A stretch of 64,000 nt of DNA, from positions 1 to 64,000 of the forward strand of contig NC_015953.1 in the NCBI RefSeq assembly GCF_000177195.2, written 5' to 3'. This stretch comes from Streptomyces sp. SirexAA-E. Lineage in GTDB: Bacteria > Actinomycetota > Actinomycetes > Streptomycetales > Streptomycetaceae. Made by a program: the position numbers and the translations under genes. Every line of letters starts with the position of its first letter. Positions within the stretch are counted from its first letter, which is position 1. Below the pieces are notes generated by a model, which did not search any database, was not told the origin of the DNA, and was given only the letters and a program-made list of their open reading frames with translations. Positions 8,597 to 17,476 of this stretch are shown here, piece after piece.

Positions 8597-11038
8597 TTAC
8601 TCGGATGCGGGGGTCGTCCAGTCAGCCTGGAGGATCTGCGCCATCAGCTCGTCCTGTTCCCAGGTGAGTTGGTGGGCGTTGTGTCGGGTGCGGGCCTTGC
8701 ACAGCCAGGGGCCGATCATGATGCGTTCTCCGTCGACGTCGATCCATTCCCGGGCGGCGGGCGGGCGGCCCCGGTGTTCGACGAAGAGCTGGAGGATCTG
8801 CGCGGTCTGTTCGAAGGACCGGCGGGTCCGCCTCGCTGCGGGCGGGCTGGTGGTGCGCTGCGCGGGCGGCAGGGGAGTGGCGGGGGTCAGCTGCAGGCGG
8901 GTGAGGAGGTCGCGTTGTGCGGGGGCGAGCCGGTTCCAGGTGGAGAGCTGGCGGTGCAGCCAGCTGCCCACCTTCACCTCGTCGATTACGGTGTCGCGGT
9001 GGAGTGAGGCGGGGCTGTGGCCGGCTTCGATGTGGCGTCGCAGGAGGTGGTATTTGCGGTGCCAGTCGGGGCCGTGCGGGAGGATCCAGTGAGGGTCGAG
9101 GGCGGCAAGCTGGGCGAGGCGGTCGGGGTCGAGGAGGTTGTCGCGGGCGAGGGCGCGTTGGGTGACGAGGAAGCGGCCGCCGGGCTCGTGCTGGGGGACG
9201 GCGAGGTGGCCGTGCTCGGCGTGGAAGGCGGTGACGGTGGTGAGGTTGCCCTGCCAAGCGGCTTCGTGGTCATCCCAGATCATGCCGAGTGCGTCGAGTT
9301 CGGCGATCCAGTCTTCGGCGAGGATGCCTTGCCTGCGGGCAGTGCGCTGGCCGGTGACGAAGGCGCCGAGCCGATAGCCGTAGGCGTCTTCGTAGTCGGT
9401 GGGCACGCGCAGGTGGCGGTGTTCGGCGTGGAAGCGGGTCGCGGCCGCCAGGCCCGCCCGGCGTGGGGCGGAGAGGACGGCGGCGTCGGCGGGCCAGGCG
9501 ATCAGGTCCATCGCCCGGGCGATGCTGTCGGGGTCGAGGGTGAAGTCGAAACGGAAGCGGCGGGCCAGGAGCGTGCGGGCGCCTTGGTCCAGGCGGTGTT
9601 TGGCGGTGGTGCGGGGGGCGCGGGCGGCGATGGTCTGGTCGTGGTGGCGTAGGGCTGCTGTGACGAGCCAGAGGGCTTCGTAGGGGGTGCCGAGGAGGTC
9701 GGTGGGGTCGGCGCCGTGGGGGATGTAGGCGGGGATGACGAGGCTGGCGCACTTGGTGTCGACGGTGGGGGGTTTACGCAGGGCGCGGCCGAGGGCCTGG
9801 ACGATGCGGCGGACGCTGGCGGTGCGGTCGGCGAAGACGACGGCGTCGACGGCGGGCAGGTCGACGCCCTCCCCTAGTACTTGGGAGTTGGTCAGCACGG
9901 CGCGGTCGGCGGTAGCGAAGTCGGTGAGGATGTCGTGGCGCTGGCCGGGGCTGTGGGTGCCGTTGATCGACTGGACTACCAGGTCGCTGGTCCAGGCCGG
10001 ACGTTGGTCTTCGGTGAGGGTGCGCAGGGTGTGGGGGAACTGGCGGGCGAAGTCGGTGGCGTCGGCGACCTGCTGGAAGTACACGATCACGTGGTGGAGG
10101 TCGTGCTCGGTCATCGCTTTGAGGACTGCCAGGTGCAGGGCGGTGGTGCGGCGTGCGGTCGGGCCGAAGCCGGAGTAGGTGTCGGGGGTGGTGAGGACGG
10201 TGCGCAGGTGGGTGTCGGTGATCGTAGGGACGACCAGTTGATAGTCGGCAAGGACTCCGTCGTCGATGGCATCGGCGTGGCTGTAGGTGTGCAGGCGGGG
10301 GCCGAAGGTTTTCGTGTCCGCCATGGAGGCGACGAGGGCGGGGGTGTCCCAGGCGGGGGCGGTGGCCGCAGTGCGCTTGGGCTGGGGGCGGGTGGTGGGT
10401 GCTTCGGTCAGGCGTGGTGGATTCCATTCGTAGGGGGTGGCGGTCAGGTAGAGACGGCGGTCGGCCCGGATGCGGGTGTGGTCATGCAGGACGGTCCAGT
10501 CCTTGTCCCAGCTTCCCGCGGTGCGGTGTGCCTCATCGACGATCAGGAAGTCGAAGGTCGGCACGGGAGCACGGGTGTGCTGGGTCTGTTCGATCTTCGG
10601 GAGAGAGTCGAGCGTGACGAAGACGGTGGCGTGCTCGTGCCGGGCCAGCCAAGTCGCCAGGAACTCCGGGTTGTTGGTGCTGTGGACGGCTGCTCCGGCC
10701 AGGACCGGGTGCTTGGCTGCCGCCAGAGAGGAGACGGCCATCATCGGTTCTGGGCGTCCATCGTTGCGGGCTGTGCTGGCCCACTGCGAGATGAGGTCCA
10801 GGCTCGGCACGGCGATCAGCAGGTGTCGGGCGTCGAGGGCTTCGGCGGTCCGCAGCGCGGTGAGCGTTTTCCCTGTGCCGCAGGCCGACACCATGTGTCC
10901 GCGGGTGTGTTCGCGTGCCAGGTGACGTGCCGCGCTGTCGACCGCCCGCTGCTGGTCCGGACGTAGGGAGAGTCGGGCGGGGCGGGTGCGGAAGGCGGTG
11001 ACGGCGGAGATCTCGGCGACGGGCTCCTCGGAGAGCAT
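8597..11038 (-). CDS. SF2 DEAH helicase with helicase-associated repeats
   Basis: 813 residues. P-loop SACGTGKT at about 51-58, DEAH at 168-171, a TATP motif III, and QALGRALR as motif VI give a type-I-restriction/UvrB-like SF2 helicase. The C-terminal third carries helicase-associated (HA) repeats, recognisable by FHAEHRHLRVP (about residue 536) and FHAEHGHLAVP (about 604) spaced near 68 residues, and a further HA-like unit near the end. Proteins with this layout are typical of Streptomyces chromosome and linear-plasmid ends. The ATG is preceded by GAGGA about ten bases upstream. The gene points toward the telomere and converges with the nuclease gene. A role in replicon-end metabolism or transfer is known for the related TtrA and is only inferred here. 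Confidence 0.85.
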   Translation of the reverse strand: MLSEEPVAEISAVTAFRTRPARLSLRPDQQRAVDSAARHLAREHTRGHMVSACGTGKTLTALRTAEALDARHLLIAVPSLDLISQWASTARNDGRPEPMMAVSSLAAAKHPVLAGAAVHSTNNPEFLATWLARHEHATVFVTLDSLPKIEQTQHTRAPVPTFDFLIVDEAHRTAGSWDKDWTVLHDHTRIRADRRLYLTATPYEWNPPRLTEAPTTRPQPKRTAATAPAWDTPALVASMADTKTFGPRLHTYSHADAIDDGVLADYQLVVPTITDTHLRTVLTTPDTYSGFGPTARRTTALHLAVLKAMTEHDLHHVIVYFQQVADATDFARQFPHTLRTLTEDQRPAWTSDLVVQSINGTHSPGQRHDILTDFATADRAVLTNSQVLGEGVDLPAVDAVVFADRTASVRRIVQALGRALRKPPTVDTKCASLVIPAYIPHGADPTDLLGTPYEALWLVTAALRHHDQTIAARAPRTTAKHRLDQGARTLLARRFRFDFTLDPDSIARAMDLIAWPADAAVLSAPRRAGLAAATRFHAEHRHLRVPTDYEDAYGYRLGAFVTGQRTARRQGILAEDWIAELDALGMIWDDHEAAWQGNLTTVTAFHAEHGHLAVPQHEPGGRFLVTQRALARDNLLDPDRLAQLAALDPHWILPHGPDWHRKYHLLRRHIEAGHSPASLHRDTVIDEVKVGSWLHRQLSTWNRLAPAQRDLLTRLQLTPATPLPPAQRTTSPPAARRTRRSFEQTAQILQLFVEHRGRPPAAREWIDVDGERIMIGPWLCKARTRHNAHQLTWEQDELMAQILQADWTTPASE

Positions 11039-11195
11039 GAAACAAGATCCTCAGTGCGCGATGGAGCGGTGGCCGGCGGGATCCATCGTGTCGGGTGTCC
11101 TTCGCTGAGTGGTGTTGTGGGAGGAGTAGGCCGGGTCGGTGGGTGTGGGTCGTGTCCGTGCAACGTTAGGGGATGGCGTGGGGCTGGTCTGGGGG

Positions 11196-11696
11196 CTAGG
11201 CGAACAGGGTTTCTACCAGGACTGCTTGGAGCCTTCCTTCCTTTAGCGCGGTCGTGATTTCGGCTGCTGAGGGGTCTCCGGTGAGGCCGGTGCACAGGAC
11301 CGCGCAGGGCTCGTTCTGGACCATCTTCCACATCGCGTCGGACAGAACGGTGGCCGGGACGCGGAAGGTCTGCGTCTCTTCAAGGGTGGGGCCCTCGTAG
11401 TAGATGCCCCTGAAGGTGCGGTCCTGGGTAGCAAAGACGGCCTTCCACTTCTGGTGGGCCTCGGGGATGGTCTCTCCCTGCCAGGTCGGCCAGATGAAGC
11501 GGCTTGGATCGACGTCGGTCTCGGCCAAGTGGGCGGCGGGGCTCACCACGATCACGATCACGTCGGTGCCCAGAGTGACTTCGTTGATGAGTTCGGTCAG
11601 GCGGTTGACCTGTACCTGTGAGGTGGGGAGCGTGACGTGGGTGAGGCCGATGTTGAAGACAGGCAGCCGGCCGGGCGAGTGGGGCGGTGTCGTCAT
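11196..11696 (-). CDS. Hypothetical protein between two telomeric helicases
   Basis: 166 residues; not recognised. The start is the ATG with AGGAG eight bases upstream (CCAGGAG on the coding strand); the frame stays open 48 codons further but without protein-like content. The sequence is a compact alpha/beta mix with a hydrophobic strand VIVIVVSPAAHL (about residues 46-57), Trp-rich FIWPTWQGE, and a second core around CAVLCTGL, with a C-terminal helix and strand LQAVLVETLF. No catalytic motif or membrane segment is visible. It sits between two helicases on the same strand (157 and 196 base gaps) and may be their accessory protein. Confidence 0.65.
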   Translation of the reverse strand: MTTPPHSPGRLPVFNIGLTHVTLPTSQVQVNRLTELINEVTLGTDVIVIVVSPAAHLAETDVDPSRFIWPTWQGETIPEAHQKWKAVFATQDRTFRGIYYEGPTLEETQTFRVPATVLSDAMWKMVQNEPCAVLCTGLTGDPSAAEITTALKEGRLQAVLVETLFA

Positions 11697-11892
11697 GATG
11701 CCGTACTCCTGGTTGAGGTCGTTCGGTTCTTTCGTGCTTTTGGGCTGCGGTACGTCTGGTGATGTCAGCCGGGCTGGGGTTGCGGGTCGGTTGGACGGGT
11801 GCGGCGGCCGCTGCCGGGAGGATCCCATGCAGCTGTTCATGCGGGGGGCGGAGCGCAGGGGCGCGCCCGTGGTCTGCCGGTTGGTCGGCGGT

Positions 11893-14268
11893 TCAGGGTG
11901 TGCGGTGCCGGTGGCGTGAGATCCAGCGCATGTCGAGGGCTTCCAGGGCGTCCAGTTGTTCTCGCGAGAGGGCCTGCGGAAAACGCCGCTTCTCGGCGAG
12001 CCACCTTCCCAGGGCGAAGGCGTCTTCGCAGGTGTAGTTGTAGGGAACGTCCAGGTGATGGTGGCGGCAGCGGTAGGCGTAGGCGGCCTTCAATCCTCGG
12101 GCGAAGGCCCGTTGGGAAGCGCCGCGCGGGCGGCGCAGCAGGAGGGCCAGGGGGTGCTCGATGGGGAGGTCGCCCATAAGGTGGCGCTGGTAGTCCTCGA
12201 GCTTGTCGAGGTTGTCGATCTGCTCGGCCAGCCATTGGGTCAGCACAGGGGCGGCGCCGGTGAGTTGGTGTGGGCCGGGGAAGATCAAGGTCTTGTCGCG
12301 TGCGGCGGCGTGGGCGCGGGCGTAGGTGCGTTTCCATTCGGCTCTGCCTTTGGCGTTCCACCAGGGGTAGATCTCGTTCAGGGCCCGCTGGTAGCAGTAG
12401 GGCAGGCGACGGGTGTTGGCTTCCTTTCGGCTGTCGGCGAGCCAGCGACCCAGGTGCAGGCCTTGGTGGTGTTCGCCCCACCGAGGTGCGAGGTGTCCGT
12501 GGCGGGTGACGTAGTCGCGGGCGATGAGGAGTTTGCGCTCGATGCTGTGCGGGGGGTGCTCCCAGATCATGCTGAGGGTGTCGAGTGCTGCGATGCGTTC
12601 GGGCAGGAGCAGGCCGTTGTTGCGCATGGAGCGTTGTGCGCCGATCCACCATCCGAGGTAGAAGCGGCCGTCGTGGAGGTAGCGGCTGGGGACGTCGAGG
12701 TGGCCGTTTTGGAGGTGGAAGCCTGTGGCGACTTCGAAGGCGGCCTCCCATACGCGGTTGGGGGCCATGACGTCGTTCAGGTCGAGAACGGGGATGATCT
12801 CGTCGGCGCGTTCCGGGCGCGGGGCGATCTGAGGGGTGTCGGTGGGGTCGCTCGGGTACCGGAAGTGGTCGACAAGGTGGAAGGTGTGCTCGTCGTAGAC
12901 GTCGAGGTCGATGAGGACCCGGTAGATCAGGTGGAAGGCGGTTTTCTTGACGGCCTCCTCGAGGGTCTCGCCGGGTGCCATGTAGATGGGGATGACGATG
13001 GTGGAGATCTTGTTGTCGCCTGGGGTCTGGCGCAGTGCGCGCCCGATGGACTGGATGATGTCGATGCTGCTGGTCTTGGGATGGGCGAAGAGCAGGGAGT
13101 CGATGGCGGGGATGTCGACGCCTTCGGCGCAGCAGCGGCAGTTGGTGAGGATGGCCCGGCGGGGCGGCTGCTGTGAGGCGGGGGTGTTGAGGGGCGCGGA
13201 GGCGAAGTCGGTGTAGTTCTTCTGGCGTTCGAAGGGGCTCTGCCTGGAGCTGACGGTGCCGACCTGCAGGGGCGCGTGGTAGGCCGGGGACATGAGGGCC
13301 GCGGTCTCGTGGAGTGTTTCGGCGAAGACGTCCGCTGCGGCGATGCAGGGGTGGAAGGTCAGGGTGCGGCGCAGGTCGTAGCGGTGCTGCGCGACCAGCA
13401 GGGCCACTTGAGCGGCTGCGGCACGCAAGGCTTCGCCGGTCCAGGTGTTCGCGGGAAGCCGGTTCAGAAGGCCTCGCAAGTCTTCGTCTCTGATCACGAC
13501 GCCGGCGATGCGGTAGTCGGCGAGGAGCCCCTCGTCGATCGCTTCTCTCAGGGAGATGCGGTAGACGACGGGCCCGTAGATGCTCACGTCGTCCATGGAG
13601 GCGACGACAGTGTCCGCGTTGATGCCCTTTTCGCGGGCTTTCTTCTCGTCGAAGACACGGGGTGTCGCGGTCATGTAGAGACGGTGGCGGGCGGGCAGCT
13701 TGTCGTCGTGGTGGACGCGGGCCCAGGGCTTGTCGTAGTCACCGGCGGTGCGGTGGGCTTCGTCGGCGACCACGACGTCCCAGCGGGGCAGATGGAAGTC
13801 GCGGTGGGCTTCGACGACCTTGTCCAGGGAGTCGTAGGTGCAGAACACGTTGAGCGGTCCTGGGGTGTCGGCTGCCTGCCAGGCCAGGTCGTCGGCGGTG
13901 CCCACCATGGTGAGGACGTCGGCCAGGTACGGGTCTGCCGGGTGGCTTGAGGAACAGACACCGAGGTAGCGGCCGGGACGTCCTTCGCTGTGCCATTTCG
14001 CGGCGGTCTGCTCAAGCAGTCGCAGGGAGGGGACTGCCACCAGGGAGGCGCCTTCGGGTGCGGTTTCCTGGACGACGTGCAGGGCCACCAGGGTCTTTCC
14101 GGTGCCGGTGGCCATGTAAACGCTGACACGACGGTAGCCCTCGATGAAGCTGCTCGCGGAGGTGTCGACGGCGATTTGCTGGCCTCCGCGCAGGCGGGTC
14201 TTCAGGCGCGAGGCAGTCGCGGGGGCGGGGACGGTCGTGTCCGGGCGGATGCGTGTCGTCGTGGCCAT
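11893..14268 (-). CDS. Second SF2 DEAH helicase with helicase-associated repeats
   Basis: 791 residues from the ATG that follows a GGGGGAGG ribosome binding site; an upstream in-frame ATG (14310) lacks one. P-loop YMATGTGKT at 51-59, ADEAH at 168-172, MTATPR motif III and QSIGRALRQ motif VI are all intact. The C-terminal half holds several HA repeats (for example FHLQNGHLDVPSRY, then a unit at YVTRHGHLAPRWGEHHQ, and a terminal one at CRHHHLDVPYNY). It has the same fold and orientation as the 8597-11038 helicase but differs clearly in sequence, so it is an old paralogue and not a recent copy. Divergent from tniQ across a 209-base gap. Function as for the other telomeric helicase: inferred. Confidence 0.85.
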   Translation of the reverse strand: MATTTRIRPDTTVPAPATASRLKTRLRGGQQIAVDTSASSFIEGYRRVSVYMATGTGKTLVALHVVQETAPEGASLVAVPSLRLLEQTAAKWHSEGRPGRYLGVCSSSHPADPYLADVLTMVGTADDLAWQAADTPGPLNVFCTYDSLDKVVEAHRDFHLPRWDVVVADEAHRTAGDYDKPWARVHHDDKLPARHRLYMTATPRVFDEKKAREKGINADTVVASMDDVSIYGPVVYRISLREAIDEGLLADYRIAGVVIRDEDLRGLLNRLPANTWTGEALRAAAAQVALLVAQHRYDLRRTLTFHPCIAAADVFAETLHETAALMSPAYHAPLQVGTVSSRQSPFERQKNYTDFASAPLNTPASQQPPRRAILTNCRCCAEGVDIPAIDSLLFAHPKTSSIDIIQSIGRALRQTPGDNKISTIVIPIYMAPGETLEEAVKKTAFHLIYRVLIDLDVYDEHTFHLVDHFRYPSDPTDTPQIAPRPERADEIIPVLDLNDVMAPNRVWEAAFEVATGFHLQNGHLDVPSRYLHDGRFYLGWWIGAQRSMRNNGLLLPERIAALDTLSMIWEHPPHSIERKLLIARDYVTRHGHLAPRWGEHHQGLHLGRWLADSRKEANTRRLPYCYQRALNEIYPWWNAKGRAEWKRTYARAHAAARDKTLIFPGPHQLTGAAPVLTQWLAEQIDNLDKLEDYQRHLMGDLPIEHPLALLLRRPRGASQRAFARGLKAAYAYRCRHHHLDVPYNYTCEDAFALGRWLAEKRRFPQALSREQLDALEALDMRWISRHRHRTP

Positions 14269-14477
14269 GGTCCTCCCCCGGGTGACGGTGTGCACAGGCA
14301 CCTGGTTCACAGGGTGGAAGGAGTGTGCGAGGCCGTGCCTGGGCGTTCGCCTGGGTTCACCTGAACGAGTGCCGGCGCTCTTGACCAGCCTCCGGCGGGC
14401 CGGTCACGGTGGGCTGTGGTGGCGGCTTCAGCGGAAGGGCAGCGGTGCTGGACGATCCCGGCCTGTACGGACCTCGC

Positions 14478-15488
14478 ATGCCTCTGCCGCTGCGCGTAAA
14501 GCCGGTGCCGGGTGAGTCGACGGGGTCGTTCGTGAACCGGCTCGCGCACGCCAACGGCCTGAGCCTGGCTGCTTTCCTCGACCGGGTCGGACAGGGCGAG
14601 GCACCCGCGGACCCCGAGCGGGTGGAGAAGTACCCGCAGTCCACCGAGATGTACGTGAACGAGGCGGGACTGCGCTACCTGTCTGTCCTGGCCGACCGGT
14701 CACCCAGTCTCCTGCAGCAGGATCTGCCCAGCCTGAACGCAGACCAGCTGCAGGCAGATGGCGAGGACGAAGAGGCCGAGTGGAGGTGGCCCTGGGAGCC
14801 GCTGACGGGGCACCTCGTGCGGTACTGCCCGCTGTGCGGTGATGACCTGGGTGTCGGCGAGGCGGTGTGGCTGATGTCGTCGGACAGCTGGCAGGTGTGC
14901 CTGCGGCACGGTTACTGGACCGACGACTCACGCGGCCGTGGTCCGCACTTCGTGCAACTGGCCGAACTACCCGAGACGATAGGGGCGCACCACGTGCGCC
15001 GGCAACTGGCCGAACAATGGGGGCCGGCCGGTGAGGAGCTGTTCGCTGATGCCTTCCAGGTGGCGGTGTACTGGTGGACGCGGATGCCGGACACCGCGCG
15101 CTGGGTACAGCGAGCCTGGACGGCCGGGCTGGATGCGCGGGAAATGCGGGCGGCCCCGCTGGTGATCTACCCGGAGGCGGCCGAGCTCGCGCGCGCCATG
15201 GTGGACTTCGAACGCGCCGGACAGCGGGATACGGCGGCCCGGACCCGATGGCTTGTGGGCGTGGAGCAGTTGATGTCCGGGTTGGGCGTGGACGTGGCTG
15301 CAGGGCGTCAGGCGCTGCTGGTGTGGCTGGGACGGCATCGTATGGGGTCGCCCGAGCGGGGCTATCCGGTGGGTCCGCCTCGCCTCGCGCTGGCTCTGGG
15401 GCACAACAGGATCGCGTCCCGGACCGGGTCTGTGAGCCAGCGCTCGTGCCTGACCTGGCAGTTGGGCATGGCAGCCGCCGACATGTAG
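14478..15488 (+). CDS. tniQ: TniQ-family transposition targeting protein
   Basis: 336 residues. The N-terminus has the TniQ hallmark: a basic Pro start (PLPLRVKPVPGES), then SFVNRLAHANGLS with a helix and LAAFLDRVG. Zinc-finger pairs YCPLCG (about residues 115-121) and CLRHGYW (about 140-146) follow, as in other TniQ/TnsD proteins. TniQ selects target DNA and links it to the AAA regulator TnsC. The normal partners (tnsA, tnsB, tnsC) occur in this window only at 33094-37482, about 17.6 kb away, so this copy is detached or belongs to another element. I chose the ATG because the upstream extension is not protein-like. A strong hairpin terminator follows the stop by eight bases. Confidence 0.75.
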   Translation: MPLPLRVKPVPGESTGSFVNRLAHANGLSLAAFLDRVGQGEAPADPERVEKYPQSTEMYVNEAGLRYLSVLADRSPSLLQQDLPSLNADQLQADGEDEEAEWRWPWEPLTGHLVRYCPLCGDDLGVGEAVWLMSSDSWQVCLRHGYWTDDSRGRGPHFVQLAELPETIGAHHVRRQLAEQWGPAGEELFADAFQVAVYWWTRMPDTARWVQRAWTAGLDAREMRAAPLVIYPEAAELARAMVDFERAGQRDTAARTRWLVGVEQLMSGLGVDVAAGRQALLVWLGRHRMGSPERGYPVGPPRLALALGHNRIASRTGSVSQRSCLTWQLGMAAADM

Positions 15489-15496
15489 GCCTCATA

Positions 15497-15540
15497 AGGT
15501 TGGAGGGCCCGACCCGTACCGGTTTCGGGCCCTCCAACCT
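15497..15540 (+). terminator. Hairpin terminator after tniQ
   Basis: A perfect 16-bp stem (15497-15512 with 15525-15540) with a 12-base loop, GC-rich, starting eight bases after the tniQ stop. No T-run follows, which is usual for actinomycete terminators. Confidence 0.75.
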
Positions 15541-15544
15541 GCAT

Positions 15545-15685
15545 CTGTGCAGCGGAGTTCCACGCGGCCGCAATCAGCCGCTGTGGTGGACCCTGCGACG
15601 CCCGCGGCGGCCACTGAACTACAACGCCGCTCGCGCCATGTTCACGCGGGCGGTTGAGTTCTTGGGCACACCGCGACCTATCAAC
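15545..15685 (+). pseudogene. Fragment of a phage-type tyrosine recombinase
   Basis: The frame containing QPLWWTLRRP (about 15575-15604) and PLNYNAARAMFTRA, then EFLGT, matches a segment that in actinobacterial integrases lies just before the catalytic HxLRH box. The downstream HDLRHT and the final Tyr are absent, and no start or N-terminal core-binding domain lies upstream, so only an internal remnant of about 45 codons survives. A broken tRNA-Met 800 bases further on fits an old integrative element that used a tRNA site. The assignment rests on remembered family sequence. Confidence 0.6.
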
Positions 15686-15692
15686 CTCACGC

Positions 15693-15713
15693 GGGCGGGC
15701 CACTGGCCCGCCC
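15693..15713 (-). terminator. Hairpin terminator after TIGR02391-like gene
   Basis: A 10-bp perfect stem (15693-15702 with 15704-15713) around a single base lies six bases beyond the stop of the leftward gene at 15719. Being symmetrical, it could also stop rightward transcription from tniQ. Confidence 0.55.
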
Positions 15714-15718
15714 ATTGC

Positions 15719-16465
15719 CTACAGGTCGTGCAGGTCCTCGCCGTGCTGGTGGCGAAGTTGGGTCAGAACCAGGCTTCCCAGCCCGAGTACGCCGAATGCG
15801 TATCGCTTTGCATCGTCCCGCTTTTGAATATTATGGCGGTCCACATTGCTCAGAGCCTGAGCGAACCCCATTCCCAGCCCTCGCCACCCTTCCCATTCTC
15901 CCGGCTCCTTGCCGAGTCGGTACTGGGCATCAGTGGCAAATACTGCAGCGAAGAGGCCCTTGCCGACCAGTGCCTGGCCGTTGTTTCCCCGGGGGTTTCC
16001 GCACCATCTCCGAACGCAGTCCTCCACATAGATGGCGGTCTGGCTGGCGACCGTCTGCCAGTCCTCATTCTGGACATGTGCCTGAACGTGAGACCACAGG
16101 TCCGGGTCGAATGCCGTTTCGTCCACTGCGTCGTCGCTGGTTCCTGCCTCTTGCAGCTCGAAGACGGCTGCCTCGATGACTCCGCTGGCCTTCCGCAGCC
16201 CTCCCAGAAAGGCCCTCTCGAAGGACGAGTCAGGCGTGTCAGTACTGAATGCCATCAGCGAGTACCGGACACTCTCGAAATCGGCCAGCAGGTGATGGTC
16301 CTTCCCGAGGGCTCGGATGAGGGTGGATCTCACGCGTCCTTTCCAGGATGCAAATTCACCAGGCGGCCGAAGCTCCGCCCCTCGCCGGTCTGCTTCTTCC
16401 TTGAGCCCCGTCAGGACCTCAATAGCTCGCTGAGCGTTCATCGCCACAAGGTATCGGCCGCTCAC
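15719..16465 (-). CDS. TIGR02391 (Ymh)-like protein, possibly HEPN-related
   Basis: 248 residues from GTG; an ATG eight codons later (16441) is equally possible because neither has a clear ribosome binding site. The C-terminal part, with FAQALSNVDRHNIQ, then DAKRYAFGVLGLGSLVLTQLR, is similar to the helical C-terminal domain of the TIGR02391/Ymh family, which often occurs in mobile islands and is discussed as HEPN-related. The N-terminus (about 1-110) is helical with many charged residues. Lower GC at codon third positions than its neighbours (for example TTGAATATTATGG around 15825) suggests transfer. A toxin or abortive-infection role is inference from the family. Confidence 0.65.
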   Translation of the reverse strand: MSGRYLVAMNAQRAIEVLTGLKEEADRRGAELRPPGEFASWKGRVRSTLIRALGKDHHLLADFESVRYSLMAFSTDTPDSSFERAFLGGLRKASGVIEAAVFELQEAGTSDDAVDETAFDPDLWSHVQAHVQNEDWQTVASQTAIYVEDCVRRWCGNPRGNNGQALVGKGLFAAVFATDAQYRLGKEPGEWEGWRGLGMGFAQALSNVDRHNIQKRDDAKRYAFGVLGLGSLVLTQLRHQHGEDLHDL

Positions 16466-16484
16466 ACGCTCGGCATAGCGGTTG

Positions 16485-16545
16485 GTTCAGAGAAGACCTC
16501 TGGGTCATGAGCCCAGCGAGCTACCGAGCTGCTCCACCACCGCGT
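16485..16545 (-). pseudogene. Decayed tRNA-Met (CAT) gene
   Basis: On the minus strand, from 16545 down, the sequence reproduces the actinobacterial tRNA-Met/fMet D-arm (GGAGCAGCTCGGTAGCTCG), anticodon stem-loop CTGGG-CTCATGA-CCCAG and variable region AGGTC. After that the T-arm is missing: only about nine bases separate the variable loop from CCAACCGC, which could pair imperfectly with the 5' acceptor strand GCGGTGG. An intact tRNA needs a 17-base T-arm here, so the gene cannot be functional. tRNA genes are common integration sites, and an integrase fragment lies nearby. Confidence 0.65.
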
Positions 16546-16620
16546 CGGTTCGCCCCACCAGGTCCCGTGGCCCTTTTCCGGTCCGGAGCCTGTTGGTCCG
16601 GCAGCGGGATACTGGCTCGT

Positions 16621-17385
16621 ATGACACCGGATCACGCTGCCGACAGCCGGCCCGTCGTAGATGTAGACGATCCCGCCACGTGGCCCCGGCCGGTGGCAGA
16701 TCTCATCTACGAGATCGCCGACGAAACCGAACTGGCCGAGCCGGATCTGTATGTCGACTTGGAGTTGGAGGACGAGGAAGCGCGGCTCCTCGACCTACTG
16801 AGTGACCACCTGCTGCGGGCGCAGCACTGCACCAGACTGCTCGACCACGAGGCCGATGCGATTCGTGCTCATGGCCTGCGGCCCCTGGACCTCGTTCTCG
16901 TGGATGACCGCCTGAACCAGGCTCAGGAGCGAGGTTATCTGACCGACGCCGAGCGGGAGTTGCTGCGCTCCCAGAGCATGGTCGTCCCGGGGAGGCAGAA
17001 GTCGGGCAATCGAGAGGGGCAGGTCTGTCTGACGCTCTCCGCCGAGGCCACCTCCCACAACATCAACGGGGCGTGGCGGCTGTTGTCCTTCTGGGGTGGC
17101 GAGGCGATCTACTGGCAGCACTGCGACGACCATGCCGGCGTTGCTCAGAGACTGCGTTCGCTGGGCCGGCCCGCTTTGGTCACCGCCTACGTGGACCTCG
17201 CCAGTCCGGGCAGGCACCTCGTCTTCAAATCGGTGGTGCACACCTTCGTCGGCAAGGCCATCGGCCATACCCCGGCCAACGCTGACGTCCTCTACCGCAA
17301 TGCGATCCCGCCGCAGCACATCGAGTCCATCGCCTTCCCCGGCGATGTTGCCTACGACCGGCTTCCGGGGCTCCCCGCCGCGTGA
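16621..17385 (+). CDS. Hypothetical protein with ART-like sequence pattern
   Basis: 254 residues from the ATG at 16621 (the frame is open upstream but composition is poor there). An acidic N-terminus (many D/E before residue 60) precedes a globular part: HCTRLLDHEADAIRAHGLRPL, then REGQVCLTLS, then WRLLSFWGGEAIYWQHCDD. The order H-x-T-R, an S/T-containing strand and a GGEAI segment recalls ADP-ribosyltransferase-like or RES-like folds, but I do not see a complete catalytic triad, so I leave it unassigned. It stands alone between the broken tRNA and the convergent tpg gene. Confidence 0.65.
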   Translation: MTPDHAADSRPVVDVDDPATWPRPVADLIYEIADETELAEPDLYVDLELEDEEARLLDLLSDHLLRAQHCTRLLDHEADAIRAHGLRPLDLVLVDDRLNQAQERGYLTDAERELLRSQSMVVPGRQKSGNREGQVCLTLSAEATSHNINGAWRLLSFWGGEAIYWQHCDDHAGVAQRLRSLGRPALVTAYVDLASPGRHLVFKSVVHTFVGKAIGHTPANADVLYRNAIPPQHIESIAFPGDVAYDRLPGLPAA

Positions 17386-17476
17386 TTGATCGCTCCGCTC
17401 GCCCCGGTGAGACGGCCTGGTTGGACGTCCAGATTCCGTCCTGGACCAGACGGGCGACAGCGTCACGCAGCGGCTG

